From assembly GCF_024347415.1 (NCBI RefSeq), contig NZ_AP025478.1, forward strand, positions 173,547 to 237,546: a stretch of DNA of 64,000 nucleotides. The letters run 5' to 3'. Source of the stretch: Vibrio crassostreae. GTDB taxonomy: Bacteria > Pseudomonadota > Gammaproteobacteria > Enterobacterales > Vibrionaceae. The notes under the pieces are model-generated. The model had not been told where the DNA came from, made no database searches, and was given only the letters and a program-made list of their open reading frames with translations. Shown here one piece after another: positions 29,201 to 37,684 of this stretch (the first letter of the stretch is position 1; every line of letters begins with the position of its first letter). The position numbers were made by a program, and so were the translations under genes.

Positions 29201-32200
29201 TGTGCAACACCCTCAGCGTCGGTGTAGCTCAGTGTGACCACTACTGGGTTTAACACATTGGCGGCATCACCGTTGACGGTGCCGATTTGAAGCGTACCCG
29301 CCGCGCCATCAACATCACTGGCGGCGGTTAATAAATTACTGGCATTAGCTGGCATATTAATGCCGTTTTCGAGCATATCTTCGGTGAAGCCATTATTGGC
29401 GACGTTGAGTACCGGCGCGTCATTAGTACCGGTAATTTCAATGGTGCTAGTGACTTGATTCGATAAGAATCCGCCGTCATCTGTCACGGTATAAGTGAAG
29501 GTGCCGGTTGCGTTATTACCTGCAGGTAAGACGGATAAATCGAATGCTGCGATCGAATAAGAACCATCGGCGTTTACGGTTAAGTTGACGTCTTGAACTT
29601 GTGCGTTGCCGTCAGCATCGTTGTAGTTCAGAGTTACCGTAATCGCATTGCCAACGTTTAAATTGGTTCCATTGACAGTGCCAATCGTTAGTGTGCCGTT
29701 AGCATCATCAATATCGGTTGCGCCATCAAGTAAATTACTGGCGTTAGCCGAAACATTAATACCAACCTCAAGCGCATTCTCTGTTAATGAATTATTGGCA
29801 GCCGTTAGCACCGGCGCATCATTGTTACCGGTAATTTCGAGCATACTAGTGACGGTGTTAGATAGCGCGCCTTCATCGTCGGCGACTTGATAAGTGAAAG
29901 TACCCGTTGCACTTACACCGTCAGGTAGTGCGTCTAAATCGAAGGCATCAATGCTGTAAGAACCAGAGGCATTAACGGTTAAGTTCACATCTTGCGTTTG
30001 TGCATTGCCATCGGCATCGGTATAGCTCAGCGTAACTACTACTGCCGCGCCAACATTCACTGTCGCACCATTCACAGCACCGATCACCAAAGTGGCGTCG
30101 ACGTCATCAGTGTCGGTTGCACCGAGTAATAAATTACTGGTGGCGGCATCAATGTTAATGCCCACACCTAAATGATCTTCAACAAAGGTGTTGTTAAAGG
30201 CGTTGGCAACAGGCGCATCGTTGGTGCCAGTAATTTCAATGGTGCTGGTGACTTGATTCGATACGAATCCACCGTCGTCAGTGACCACATAAGTGAAGGT
30301 ACCGGTTGCCGCGCTGCCACTTGGCAATGCTGTTAAATCGAAGGCTGCGATATCGTAAGAACCATCGGCATTCACGGTTAAATTCACATCTTGGTTTTGG
30401 GCATTACCATCGGCATCGGTATAGCTTAAAGTGACAGTAACCGCGTTACCCACATTGGTGTTTTGACCATTAACCGCAGAGATGCTTAAGGTGCTATCGA
30501 CATCATCAATGTCGGTTGCGCCATCAAATAAATTACTGGTCGCAGCATCGACACTGATGCCTGCAGCCAATTCATCTTCGGTATTTGAGTTGTTAGCAAC
30601 GGTAAGTACTGGTGCATCATTATTGCCGGTAATTTCGATGGTGCTAGTGACGGTATTGGAAAGTGCACCATCATCATCGATAACTTGATACGTGAAGGTG
30701 CCGCTTGCGCTACCACCGTCTGGTATAGCATCTACGTTAAAGGCGGCAATGCTATATGAACCGTCGGCATTGACAGTTAAATCGACGTCTTGGGTTTGCG
30801 CATTACCATCAGCATCAGTGAAAGCCAAAGTAACCACAACTGCCGCGCCAACATTCACTGTCGCACCATTGACAGCGCCGATCACCAAAGTGGCGTCGAC
30901 GTCATCAATGTCGGTAGCACCGAGTAATAAATTACTGGTGGCGGCATCAATGTTAATGCCCACACCTAAATGATCTTCAACAAAAGTGTTGTTTGTGTTG
31001 ACCGCTTGCGGAGCATCATTGGTTCCGAAAATATCAATACGACTAGTGACGGTATTAGAAAGCGCACCGTTGTCATCAAGCACTTGGTAATCGAAAGTAC
31101 CTGAAGCGGTTGCGCCATTCGGTAGCGCATCTAAATCGAAGGCCGCTAAGATATACGAACCGTCAGAGTTAACGGTGAGGTTCACGTCTTGAGTTTGTGC
31201 AACACCCTCAGCGTCGGTGTAGCTCAGTGTGACCACTACTGGGTTTAACACATTGGCTGCGTCGCCATTAACGGTGCCGATTTGAAGCGTACCCGCCGCG
31301 CCATCAACATCACTGGCGGCGGTTAATAAATTACTGGCATTAGCTGGCATATTAATGCCGTTTTCGAGCATATCTTCGGTGAAGCCATTATTGGCGACGT
31401 TGAGTACCGGCGCGTCATTAGTACCGGTAATTTCAATGGTGCTAGTGACTTGATTCGATAAGAATCCGCCGTCATCTGTCACGGTATAAGTGAAGGTGCC
31501 GGTTGCGTTATTACCTGCAGGTAAGACGGATAAATCGAATGCTGCGATCGAATAAGAACCATCAGCGTTTACGGTTAAGTTGACGTCTTGAACTTGTGCG
31601 TTACCGTCAGCATCGTTGTAGTTCAGAGTTACCGTAATCGCATTGCCAACGTTTAAATTGGTTCCATTGACAGTGCCAATCGTTAGTGTGCCGTTAGCAT
31701 CATCAATATCGGTTGCGCCATCAAGTAAATTACTGGCGTTAGCCGAAACATTAATACCAACCTCAAGCGCATTCTCAGTTAATGAATTATTGACAGCCGT
31801 TAGCACCGGCGCATCATTGTTACCGGTAATTTCGAGCATACTAGTGACGGTGTTAGATAGCGCGCCTTCATCGTCGGCGACTTGATAAGTGAAAGTACCC
31901 GTTGCACTTACACCGTCAGGTAGTGCGTCTAAATCGAAGGCATCAATGCTGTAAGAACCAGAGGCATTAACGGTTAAGTTCACATCTTGCGTTTGTGCAT
32001 TGCCATCGGCATCGGTATAGCTCAGCGTAACTACTACTGCCGCGCCAACATTCACTGTCGCACCATTCACAGCACCGATCACCAAAGTGGCGTCGACGTC
32101 ATCAGTGTCGGTTGCACCGAGTAATAAATTACTGGTGGCGGCATCAATGTTAATGCCCACACCTAAATGATCTTCAACAAAGGTGTTGTTAAAGGCGTTG

Positions 32201-35200
32201 GCAACAGGCGCATCGTTGGTGCCAGTAATTTCAATGGTGCTGGTGACTTGATTCGATACGAATCCACCGTCGTCAGTGACCACATAAGTGAAGGTACCGG
32301 TTGCCGCGCTGCCACTTGGCAATGCTGTTAAATCGAAGGCTGCGATATCGTAAGAACCATCGGCATTCACGGTTAAATTCACATCTTGGTTTTGGGCATT
32401 ACCATCGGCATCGGTATAGCTTAAAGTGACAGTAACCGCGTTACCCACATTGGTGTTTTGACCATTAACCGCAGAGATGCTTAAGGTGCTATCGACATCA
32501 TCAATGTCGGTTGCGCCATCAAATAAATTACTGGTCGCAGCATCGACACTGATGCCTGCAGCCAATTCATCTTCGGTATTTGAGTTGTTAGCAACGGTAA
32601 GTACTGGTGCATCATTATTGCCGGTAATTTCGATGGTGCTAGTGACGGTATTGGAAAGTGCACCATCATCATCGATAACTTGATACGTGAAGGTGCCGCT
32701 TGCGCTACCACCGTCTGGTATAGCATCTACGTTAAAGGCGGCAATGCTATATGAACCGTCGGCATTGACAGTTAAATCGACGTCTTGGGTTTGCGCATTA
32801 CCATCAGCATCAGTGAAAGCCAAAGTAACCACAACTGCCGCGCCAACATTCACTGTCGCACCATTGACAGCGCCGATCACCAAAGTGGCGTCGACGTCAT
32901 CAATGTCGGTAGCACCGAGTAATAAATTACTGGTGGCGGCATCAATGTTAATGCCCACACCTAAATGATCTTCAACAAAAGTGTTGTTTGTGTTGACCGC
33001 TTGCGGAGCATCATTGGTTCCGAAAATATCAATACGACTAGTGACGGTATTAGAAAGCGCACCGTTGTCATCAAGCACTTGGTAATCGAAAGTACCTGAA
33101 GCGGTTGCGCCATTCGGTAGCGCATCTAAATCGAAGGCCGCTAAGATATACGAACCGTCAGAGTTAACGGTGAGGTTCACGTCTTGAGTTTGTGCAACAC
33201 CCTCAGCGTCGGTGTAGCTCAGTGTGACCACTACTGGGTTTAACACATTGGCTGCGTCGCCATTAACGGTGCCGATTTGAAGCGTACCCGCCGCGCCATC
33301 AACATCACTGGCGGCGGTTAATAAATTACTGGCATTAGCTGGCATATTAATGCCGTTTTCGAGCATATCTTCGGTGAAGCCATTATTGGCGACGTTGAGT
33401 ACCGGCGCGTCATTAGTACCGGTAATTTCAATGGTGCTAGTGACTTGATTCGATAAGAATCCGCCGTCATCTGTCACGGTATAAGTGAAGGTGCCGGTTG
33501 CGTTATTACCTGCAGGTAAGACGGATAAATCGAATGCTGCGATCGAATAAGAACCATCAGCGTTTACGGTTAAGTTGACGTCTTGAACTTGTGCGTTACC
33601 GTCAGCATCGTTGTAGTTCAGAGTTACCGTAATCGCATTGCCAACGTTTAAATTGGTTCCATTGACAGTGCCAATCGTTAGTGTGCCGTTAGCATCATCA
33701 ATATCGGTTGCGCCATCAAGTAAATTACTGGCGTTAGCCGAAACATTAATACCAACCTCAAGCGCATTCTCAGTTAATGAATTATTGACAGCCGTTAGCA
33801 CCGGCGCATCATTGTTACCGGTAATTTCGAGCATACTAGTGACGGTATTAGAAAGCGCACCGTTGTCATCAAGCACTTGGTAATCGAAAGTACCTGAAGC
33901 GGTTGCGCCATTCGGTAGCGCATCTAAATCGAAGGCCGCTAAGATATACGAACCGTCAGAGTTAACGGTGAGGTTCACGTCTTGAGTTTGTGCAACACCC
34001 TCAGCGTCGGTGTAGCTCAGTGTGACCACTACTGGGTTTAACACATTGGCTGCGTCGCCATTAACGGTGCCGATTTGAAGCGTACCCGCCGCGCCATCAA
34101 CATCACTGGCGGCGGTTAATAAATTACTGGCATTAGCTGGCATATTAATGCCGTTTTCGAGCATATCTTCGGTGAAGCCATTATTGGCGACGTTGAGTAC
34201 CGGCGCGTCATTAGTACCGGTAATTTCAATGGTGCTAGTGACTTGATTCGATAAGAATCCGCCGTCATCTGTCACGGTATAAGTGAAGGTGCCGGTTGCG
34301 TTATTACCTGCAGGTAAGACGGATAAATCGAATGCTGCGATCGAATAAGAACCATCAGCGTTTACGGTTAAGTTGACGTCTTGAACTTGTGCGTTACCGT
34401 CAGCATCGTTGTAGTTCAGAGTTACCGTAATCGCATTGCCAACGTTTAAATTGGTTCCATTGACAGTGCCAATCGTTAGTGTGCCGTTAGCATCATCAAT
34501 ATCGGTTGCGCCATCAAGTAAATTACTGGCGTTAGCCGAAACATTAATACCAACCTCAAGCGCATTCTCTGTTAATGAATTATTGGCAGCCGTTAGCACC
34601 GGCGCATCATTGTTACCGGTAATTTCGAGCATACTAGTGACGGTGTTAGATAGCGCGCCTTCATCGTCGGCGACTTGATAAGTGAAAGTACCCGTTGCAC
34701 TTACACCGTCAGGTAGTGCGTCTAAATCGAAGGCATCAATGCTGTAAGAACCAGAGGCATTAACGGTTAAGTTCACATCTTGCGTTTGTGCATTGCCATC
34801 GGCATCGGTATAGCTCAGCGTAACTACTACTGCCGCGCCAACATTCACTGTCGCACCATTCACAGCACCGATCACCAAAGTGGCGTCGACGTCATCAGTG
34901 TCGGTTGCACCGAGTAATAAATTACTGGTGGCGGCATCAATGTTAATGCCCACACCTAAATGATCTTCAACAAAGGTGTTGTTAAAGGCGTTGGCAACAG
35001 GCGCATCGTTGGTGCCAGTAATTTCAATGGTGCTGGTGACTTGATTCGATACGAATCCACCGTCGTCAGTGACCACATAAGTGAAGGTACCGGTTGCCGC
35101 GCTGCCACTTGGCAATGCTGTTAAATCGAAGGCTGCGATATCGTAAGAACCATCGGCATTCACGGTTAAATTCACATCTTGGTTTTGGGCATTACCATCG

Positions 35201-37047
35201 GCATCGGTATAGCTTAAAGTGACAGTAACCGCGTTACCCACATTGGTGTTTTGACCATTAACCGCAGAGATGCTTAAGGTGCTATCGACATCATCAATGT
35301 CGGTTGCGCCATCAAATAAATTACTGGTCGCAGCATCGACACTGATGCCTGCAGCCAATTCATCTTCGGTATTTGAGTTGTTAGCAACGGTAAGTACTGG
35401 TGCATCATTATTGCCGGTAATTTCGATGGTGCTAGTGACGGTATTGGAAAGTGCACCATCATCATCGATAACTTGATACGTGAAGGTGCCGCTTGCGCTA
35501 CCACCGTCTGGTATAGCATCTACGTTAAAGGCGGCAATGCTATATGAACCGTCGGCATTGACAGTTAAATCGACGTCTTGGGTTTGCGCATTACCATCAG
35601 CATCAGTGAAAGCCAAAGTAACCACAACTGCCGCGCCAACATTCACTGTCGCACCATTGACAGCGCCGATCACCAAAGTGGCGTCGACGTCATCAATGTC
35701 GGTAGCACCGAGTAATAAATTACTGGTGGCGGCATCAATGTTAATGCCCACACCTAAATGATCTTCAACAAAAGTGTTGTTTGTGTTGACCGCTTGCGGA
35801 GCATCATTGGTTCCGAAAATATCAATACGACTAGTGACGGTATTAGAAAGCGCACCGTTGTCATCAAGCACTTGGTAATCGAAAGTACCTGAAGCGGTTG
35901 CGCCATTCGGTAGCGCATCTAAATCGAAGGCCGCTAAGATATACGAACCGTCAGAGTTAACGGTGAGGTTCACGTCTTGAGTTTGTGCAACACCCTCAGC
36001 GTCGGTGTAGCTCAGTGTGACCACTACTGGGTTTAACACATTGGCGGCATCACCGTTGACGGTGCCGATTTGAAGCGTACCCGCCGCGCCATCAACATCA
36101 CTGGCGGCGGTTAATAAATTACTGGCATTAGCTGGCATGTTAATGCCACCTTCTACCATGTCTTCCGTGAAGCCGTTATTGGCGACGTTGAGTACCGGCG
36201 CGTCATTAGTACCGGTAATCTCTAAAGTACTGGTTACCGTATTCGACAATGCGCCTTCGTCGTCTTCAACCTGATACATGAACGTACCCGTGGCACTCAC
36301 GCCATCGGGCAGCGCGTCTAAGTCGACCGCATCGAGGCTATACGACCCATCGGCATTCACCGTTAAATTCACATCTTGGGTTTGTACGTTTCCATCTATA
36401 TCCGTATACGCCAAGGTCACCACTACCGCCGCGCCTACGTTTACTGTTGCGCCATTTATACTACCAATCACTAATGTGGCGTCGACGTCATCGATATCAG
36501 CGGCACCATAGAGCAAAGTACTGGTCGCAGCGTCGATGTTGATGCCAGTGCCAGTGCCAAGTTCATCTTCGGTGAAGGTGTTGTCATTGGCGATAAGCGT
36601 TGGTGCTGCATTGGTGGATTCATCAGGTTCAATTTCACCTAACTCTTCACCTTCAATTTCTTCTGTCAATGTCTCATTGTCATTAGACAAAAAGGATAGA
36701 TCAGTAACATCAACGTATTCTAGGAAGTGAGCGTCGAAACGATAATCACCAGTATCAGAATGTAATCTGGATAAGGTATTTTTAATAATGTCCTCATCCA
36801 TATTATCATTGAAGTTATCCTCTATATTATCCGACATAAAGCTACGTGCAGACTTACTGGGAGCGATATAAAGTGACGTATCAATAAAATACTCACTACT
36901 TACTTCCTGACTAATACCTATAACCGTCCCCGCTGGTAAAACAACCCCTTTAGATATAGGGAGTATGTTGCCAGACGGGGACATTACCCATAATATTGTA
37001 TTTGTATTAGATAACTCGGTTGGATTTTTTAGTATTATGTAGCGCAT
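20275..37047 (-). CDS. Giant RTX-type adhesin (5590 aa), type I-secreted, cadherin/VCBS-like repeats
   Basis: Predicted large surface or released adhesin exported by a T1SS. The N-terminus (about 1-147) has no Sec signal peptide. Residues 148-3607 hold 26 cadherin/VCBS-like units of 133 aa, each ending ...EITGTNDAP or a variant. Unique domains follow: an Ig/cadherin unit, a sugar-binding-like beta domain (about 3710-3860), a PPC-like domain (about 4120-4290), a LamG-like domain (about 4700-4880), and a discoidin F5/8 C domain (about 5080-5235, including WYQVDLGQTTTLYQYDL). At the C-terminus come RTX nonapeptides (GGEGDDTLTGGAGDDTLTG, about 5420-5460) and a type I C-terminal secretion domain. 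No LapG-type TAAG site was found in the N-terminal segment. AAGGA precedes the ATG. The T1SS genes lie divergently at 40898-45803, separated by IS DNA. GC content is visibly higher than in those genes. Confidence 0.9.
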   Translation of the reverse strand: MRYIILKNPTELSNTNTILWVMSPSGNILPISKGVVLPAGTVIGISQEVSSEYFIDTSLYIAPSKSARSFMSDNIEDNFNDNMDEDIIKNTLSRLHSDTGDYRFDAHFLEYVDVTDLSFLSNDNETLTEEIEGEELGEIEPDESTNAAPTLIANDNTFTEDELGTGTGINIDAATSTLLYGAADIDDVDATLVIGSINGATVNVGAAVVVTLAYTDIDGNVQTQDVNLTVNADGSYSLDAVDLDALPDGVSATGTFMYQVEDDEGALSNTVTSTLEITGTNDAPVLNVANNGFTEDMVEGGINMPANASNLLTAASDVDGAAGTLQIGTVNGDAANVLNPVVVTLSYTDAEGVAQTQDVNLTVNSDGSYILAAFDLDALPNGATASGTFDYQVLDDNGALSNTVTSRIDIFGTNDAPQAVNTNNTFVEDHLGVGINIDAATSNLLLGATDIDDVDATLVIGAVNGATVNVGAAVVVTLAFTDADGNAQTQDVDLTVNADGSYSIAAFNVDAIPDGGSASGTFTYQVIDDDGALSNTVTSTIEITGNNDAPVLTVANNSNTEDELAAGISVDAATSNLFDGATDIDDVDSTLSISAVNGQNTNVGNAVTVTLSYTDADGNAQNQDVNLTVNADGSYDIAAFDLTALPSGSAATGTFTYVVTDDGGFVSNQVTSTIEITGTNDAPVANAFNNTFVEDHLGVGINIDAATSNLLLGATDTDDVDATLVIGAVNGATVNVGAAVVVTLSYTDADGNAQTQDVNLTVNASGSYSIDAFDLDALPDGVSATGTFTYQVADDEGALSNTVTSMLEITGNNDAPVLTAANNSLTENALEVGINVSANASNLLDGATDIDDANGTLTIGTVNGTNLNVGNAITVTLNYNDADGNAQVQDVNLTVNADGSYSIAAFDLSVLPAGNNATGTFTYTVTDDGGFLSNQVTSTIEITGTNDAPVLNVANNGFTEDMLENGINMPANASNLLTAASDVDGAAGTLQIGTVNGDAANVLNPVVVTLSYTDAEGVAQTQDVNLTVNSDGSYILAAFDLDALPNGATASGTFDYQVLDDNGALSNTVTSMLEITGNNDAPVLTAVNNSLTENALEVGINVSANASNLLDGATDIDDANGTLTIGTVNGTNLNVGNAITVTLNYNDADGNAQVQDVNLTVNADGSYSIAAFDLSVLPAGNNATGTFTYTVTDDGGFLSNQVTSTIEITGTNDAPVLNVANNGFTEDMLENGINMPANASNLLTAASDVDGAAGTLQIGTVNGDAANVLNPVVVTLSYTDAEGVAQTQDVNLTVNSDGSYILAAFDLDALPNGATASGTFDYQVLDDNGALSNTVTSRIDIFGTNDAPQAVNTNNTFVEDHLGVGINIDAATSNLLLGATDIDDVDATLVIGAVNGATVNVGAAVVVTLAFTDADGNAQTQDVDLTVNADGSYSIAAFNVDAIPDGGSASGTFTYQVIDDDGALSNTVTSTIEITGNNDAPVLTVANNSNTEDELAAGISVDAATSNLFDGATDIDDVDSTLSISAVNGQNTNVGNAVTVTLSYTDADGNAQNQDVNLTVNADGSYDIAAFDLTALPSGSAATGTFTYVVTDDGGFVSNQVTSTIEITGTNDAPVANAFNNTFVEDHLGVGINIDAATSNLLLGATDTDDVDATLVIGAVNGATVNVGAAVVVTLSYTDADGNAQTQDVNLTVNASGSYSIDAFDLDALPDGVSATGTFTYQVADDEGALSNTVTSMLEITGNNDAPVLTAVNNSLTENALEVGINVSANASNLLDGATDIDDANGTLTIGTVNGTNLNVGNAITVTLNYNDADGNAQVQDVNLTVNADGSYSIAAFDLSVLPAGNNATGTFTYTVTDDGGFLSNQVTSTIEITGTNDAPVLNVANNGFTEDMLENGINMPANASNLLTAASDVDGAAGTLQIGTVNGDAANVLNPVVVTLSYTDAEGVAQTQDVNLTVNSDGSYILAAFDLDALPNGATASGTFDYQVLDDNGALSNTVTSRIDIFGTNDAPQAVNTNNTFVEDHLGVGINIDAATSNLLLGATDIDDVDATLVIGAVNGATVNVGAAVVVTLAFTDADGNAQTQDVDLTVNADGSYSIAAFNVDAIPDGGSASGTFTYQVIDDDGALSNTVTSTIEITGNNDAPVLTVANNSNTEDELAAGISVDAATSNLFDGATDIDDVDSTLSISAVNGQNTNVGNAVTVTLSYTDADGNAQNQDVNLTVNADGSYDIAAFDLTALPSGSAATGTFTYVVTDDGGFVSNQVTSTIEITGTNDAPVANAFNNTFVEDHLGVGINIDAATSNLLLGATDTDDVDATLVIGAVNGATVNVGAAVVVTLSYTDADGNAQTQDVNLTVNASGSYSIDAFDLDALPDGVSATGTFTYQVADDEGALSNTVTSMLEITGNNDAPVLTAANNSLTENALEVGINVSANASNLLDGATDIDDANGTLTIGTVNGTNLNVGNAITVTLNYNDADGNAQVQDVNLTVNADGSYSIAAFDLSVLPAGNNATGTFTYTVTDDGGFLSNQVTSTIEITGTNDAPVLNVANNGFTEDMLENGINMPANASNLLTAASDVDGAAGTLQIGTVNGDAANVLNPVVVTLSYTDAEGVAQTQDVNLTVNSDGSYILAAFDLDALPNGATASGTFDYQVLDDNGALSNTVTSMLEITGNNDAPVLTAVNNSLTENALEVGINVSANASNLLDGATDIDDANGTLTIGTVNGTNLNVGNAITVTLNYNDADGNAQVQDVNLTVNADGSYSIAAFDLSVLPAGNNATGTFTYTVTDDGGFLSNQVTSTIEITGTNDAPVLNVANNGFTEDMLENGINMPANASNLLTAASDVDGAAGTLQIGTVNGDAANVLNPVVVTLSYTDAEGVAQTQDVNLTVNSDGSYILAAFDLDALPNGATASGTFDYQVLDDNGALSNTVTSRIDIFGTNDAPQAVNTNNTFVEDHLGVGINIDAATSNLLLGATDIDDVDATLVIGAVNGATVNVGAAVVVTLAFTDADGNAQTQDVDLTVNADGSYSIAAFNVDAIPDGGSASGTFTYQVIDDDGALSNTVTSTIEITGNNDAPVLTVANNSNTEDELAAGISVDAATSNLFDGATDIDDVDSTLSISAVNGQNTNVGNAVTVTLSYTDADGNAQNQDVNLTVNADGSYDIAAFDLTALPSGSAATGTFTYVVTDDGGFVSNQVTSTIEITGTNDAPVANAFNNTFVEDHLGVGINIDAATSNLLLGATDTDDVDATLVIGAVNGATVNVGAAVVVTLSYTDADGNAQTQDVNLTVNASGSYSIDAFDLDALPDGVSATGTFTYQVADDEGALSNTVTSMLEITGNNDAPVLTAANNSLTENALEVGINVSANASNLLDGATDIDDANGTLTIGTVNGTNLNVGNAITVTLNYNDADGNAQVQDVNLTVNADGSYSIAAFDLSVLPAGNNATGTFTYTVTDDGGFLSNQVTSTIEITGTNDAPVLNVANNGFTEDMLENGINMPANASNLLTAASDVDGAAGTLQIGTVNGDAANVLNPVVVTLSYTDAEGVAQTQDVNLTVNSDGSYILAAFDLDALPNGATASGTFDYQVLDDNGALSNTVTSRIDIFGTNDEPVVTANTVATINEDNAITVTEAELLANASDIDNATLSVVNVQLVGTDATLIDNGDDTWTITPNANFSGDVTITYDVSDGLTTTASQLDVTVEAVADAVVASLAESVATDFEEADGWVNPEVFGWSTDNADGIVERSPETTYGGVDATNNVVEMEKFAGEASNMYRVLDTQPGATYTFELDVSGRNNATAADSQIEILWEGVVIDTVGYENFGWNHHAYELVSTQTNSRIEFRAADQSGSGGLVDNINLTFTGFVGDEDTAIPIDISAELTDTDGSETLSTSITGLPVGAVVTDGVNVKTVAAANEVIDMNGWDNSNVSITPPTDFNGNVDIVVAATSTEASNGDTLTTNIPITLAVNAVNDAVETPVDVDIAASLVAEDLAIGSTVGITGLANDVDNTAAEVTYSLINENDTGAYTGPFTIATATGVVTVSQSLDRELAETHSFRIQADSTDGTNAISAVQTVTVTDVDEFDVSVATDIDATANIVDENATVGTTVGYTANATDADATTNTVTYRLMDSGPTTRLGSDGTIIANENGYTTYDGSASDINTVMYIGGDIPAGGVSSFTFEHLDGGRLIIDILSEDTVGAAGAANYKDLNGDGVQTNNMDLAIKVFDAAGNLVAQNDDGQAGADGSTSTWDPYSAWADSLTAGTYTVELREVAGDATPFLLSMTGNNSADLNPYEMAQSTADSRTTHVIDAATILANANDTDGDNIRIQSVENAQHGTVSINGNGDIEFVPNNDYAGPVSFTYTVVDPDGNTDQARITLNVTGTNTSGENATLDADPEFIDSGTTPVDIPVAPYTGPLAIDTNTGVITVDDTIDHETDATLDFVVESTSADGSVSYTTTQTITVNDLNDDGITVTANATQNVDEDNAITLTQSDLLANSTPDVAGTALTANNVILVGTDATLTDNGDSTYTVTPNANFNGNIDLNFDVTDGQFTESTSMNLAVNSVNDAVTTIGNIVAAVDEDNTITLTQAELLANASDIEGDALTATNVAVVGTDATVTDNLDGTFTLTPDANFNGAINLTYDISDGTTNTATGIDLTVNAINDAPDSPLNTYNATEDQTFVLNDADLLANATDVEGDVISVTNVTYAGTDATMVDTGTIQLGNDTNNRIELDTRLDGYDAFTFQMEYTSTGTHTGGIENIFGAPPTGAQNNHFNVFVNNATSGLEMNLFGANVVFANSPDLNDGNTHNITIAWDSASGTMTAFNNGVAFDTKTESQGSVMGAGGYAIIGQEQDSYGGTFDANQAATNSELGHVSMSYDRVSNADIQTGADLADISTDVAFDVRVVNDTVVDAGPDAMTLTTAGDVSHVREYEFKPDANFNGDISIDVEYSDGTDTNTVTHTVNFAPVNDGPVATDPTDTLINDNESITYTEAELLANASDIDGETLSVTNVAYAGTDGTLVDNGDDTWTFTPNNAFTGTADLVVTVSDGTATANFTQKVDVNIAVSANDDGRDDSGLIGIMTSNTGVFNGQTVTVSAHNEESAPYAAWKAVDGVDAHVLNNSNSWAGDLLAPSGTGAIIGWYQVDLGQTTTLYQYDLKSIVNQAVGRDPKAWTFEGSDDGVNWNVLDTRANEDNWGSAETRSYTLNQPESYRYFRFNITENNGDAVWVGFDGFQMYTMITVDESDVNHDFDVLANDVNLDGDPLTITSLTDVVDKNGNVVGTVQVVNIGGTDQVRFSPNGAIAQGATEAASFTYTVSDGRSESTETVNFFLTGQYDAISAGASVETNVIEGNNIIMTVDELTANIDNPEGTVLTLSNFLVTNGTFVDHGDDTFTFSPAANFNGIMEITYDVSDGTTTLNASSEVTVLNEVIGTLIGENLDGGFDADAIYGLAGDDILSGGEGDDTLTGGAGDDTLTGEIGADTFAFINGDEGTVGTHAVDTITDFEVGTDHIDISQFFDSQPNSTGGDMANVIDIQEDNGNTIFSLKSDGNNIDQEIIVENTTLNEFYGGDSSGISEADILQKMIDDNNLIS
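26227..36606 (-). repeat. 26-unit 399-bp tandem array with 4788-bp higher-order duplication
   Basis: The first unit is 405 bp and the other 25 are exactly 399 bp (total 10380). Reading from the N-terminus, after two opening units the types run B C D E A / E A / B C D E A, and this 12-unit block occurs twice in tandem: 35802-31015 and 31014-26227, each 4788 bp. Copies are near identical at DNA level; silent and coding variants are few, for example TAANN versus TAVNN in E units and a Met-Leu-Glu versus Arg-Ile-Asp junction in A units. Entirely within the adhesin CDS. Confidence 0.95.
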
Positions 37048-37146
37048 AATAAAGATCCTTAAAATTTTGATAAACGTAGAAAGTATTACACAAGCATAGA
37101 ACGATATTCTTCACTAGGCTAAAAACCTTCATCAAATGGAAAAAAG
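37048..37146 (-). promoter_or_regulatory. Short adhesin 5' region between start codon and IS1 remnant
   Basis: Only 99 bp separate the adhesin ATG from the end of the IS1 remnant. AAGGA sits about 11 bases before the ATG. A TAATAC sequence about 40 bases upstream could be a -10 box, but no convincing -35 was seen. The native promoter is therefore either compressed here or lost, or supplied from the IS side. Confidence 0.35.
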
Positions 37147-37610
37147 GGTCATGACTCCAACCTGTTGTTCAAGAGTAAAACTCTCTTTCGAGAAAGGTGA
37201 CGATGACCTTATCGTTCATCTATTCTGATCAGGTGAAAGCGATGGTTTTCTTCACTAGTCGTTTAAAGCGAGTTCTTAGGGTGAGATTGGTTCGTTCAAT
37301 CCTTTGTGTATAACCATTACCTATAATGAAATTATCTATCAATAAGTTAGCTAAATAAACGCGGTAGTCATCTGTACAATAAAAAAGAATGATAAATTTC
37401 GATAGAAGACGTTGTAGCTAGTTAAACGCATCGGTGTCTCTTTTACCAAAAGCATGGGCTATGAGGCATTTATATCTAGGCTCCCAGCATACCAAAGCCA
37501 GCGCTGATTTTTCTTATTGCCAACAAACGACCATTGCTCGTCTACTTCACATATCAACTCAATGTTTGCTATATCAAAAGGTATTGTTGTTACTTGTCTA
37601 GGCTTTGACG
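37147..37610 (-). pseudogene. IS1-family remnant (InsB-like)
   Basis: The left end GGTCATGACTCCAACCTG at 37147 resembles the IS1 terminus (GGTGATGCTGCCAAC). The minus strand encodes broken InsB: CEVDEQWSFVGNKKNQRWLWYA, then after frame changes IAHAFGKRDTDA, and RIERTNLTLRTRFKRLVKKT near the C-terminus. Stops and frameshifts break the frame and the InsA half is missing. It lies directly upstream of the adhesin start, on the same strand. Confidence 0.75.
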
Positions 37611-37684
37611 TGATGGACGCACCTCCCTTCTAGCCTTGTTGTCCCACACTAAAAGTACAGCCATTAAAAGCAGGAGTAACAACC

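Noticed and set aside
26227..36606. CRISPR-like or satellite DNA appearance from regular repeats
   Set aside because: The period is 399 bp with no spacers and the array stays in one open frame encoding 133-aa units, so it is a protein repeat array.
26855..36730. Many plus-strand open frames of 60-95 codons starting MPTFKLVPLTVP, MLKVLSTSSMS and MKVPLALPPSG across the array
   Set aside because: They are antisense shadows of the adhesin repeats: they recur with the repeat period and have no own ribosome sites or family signature.
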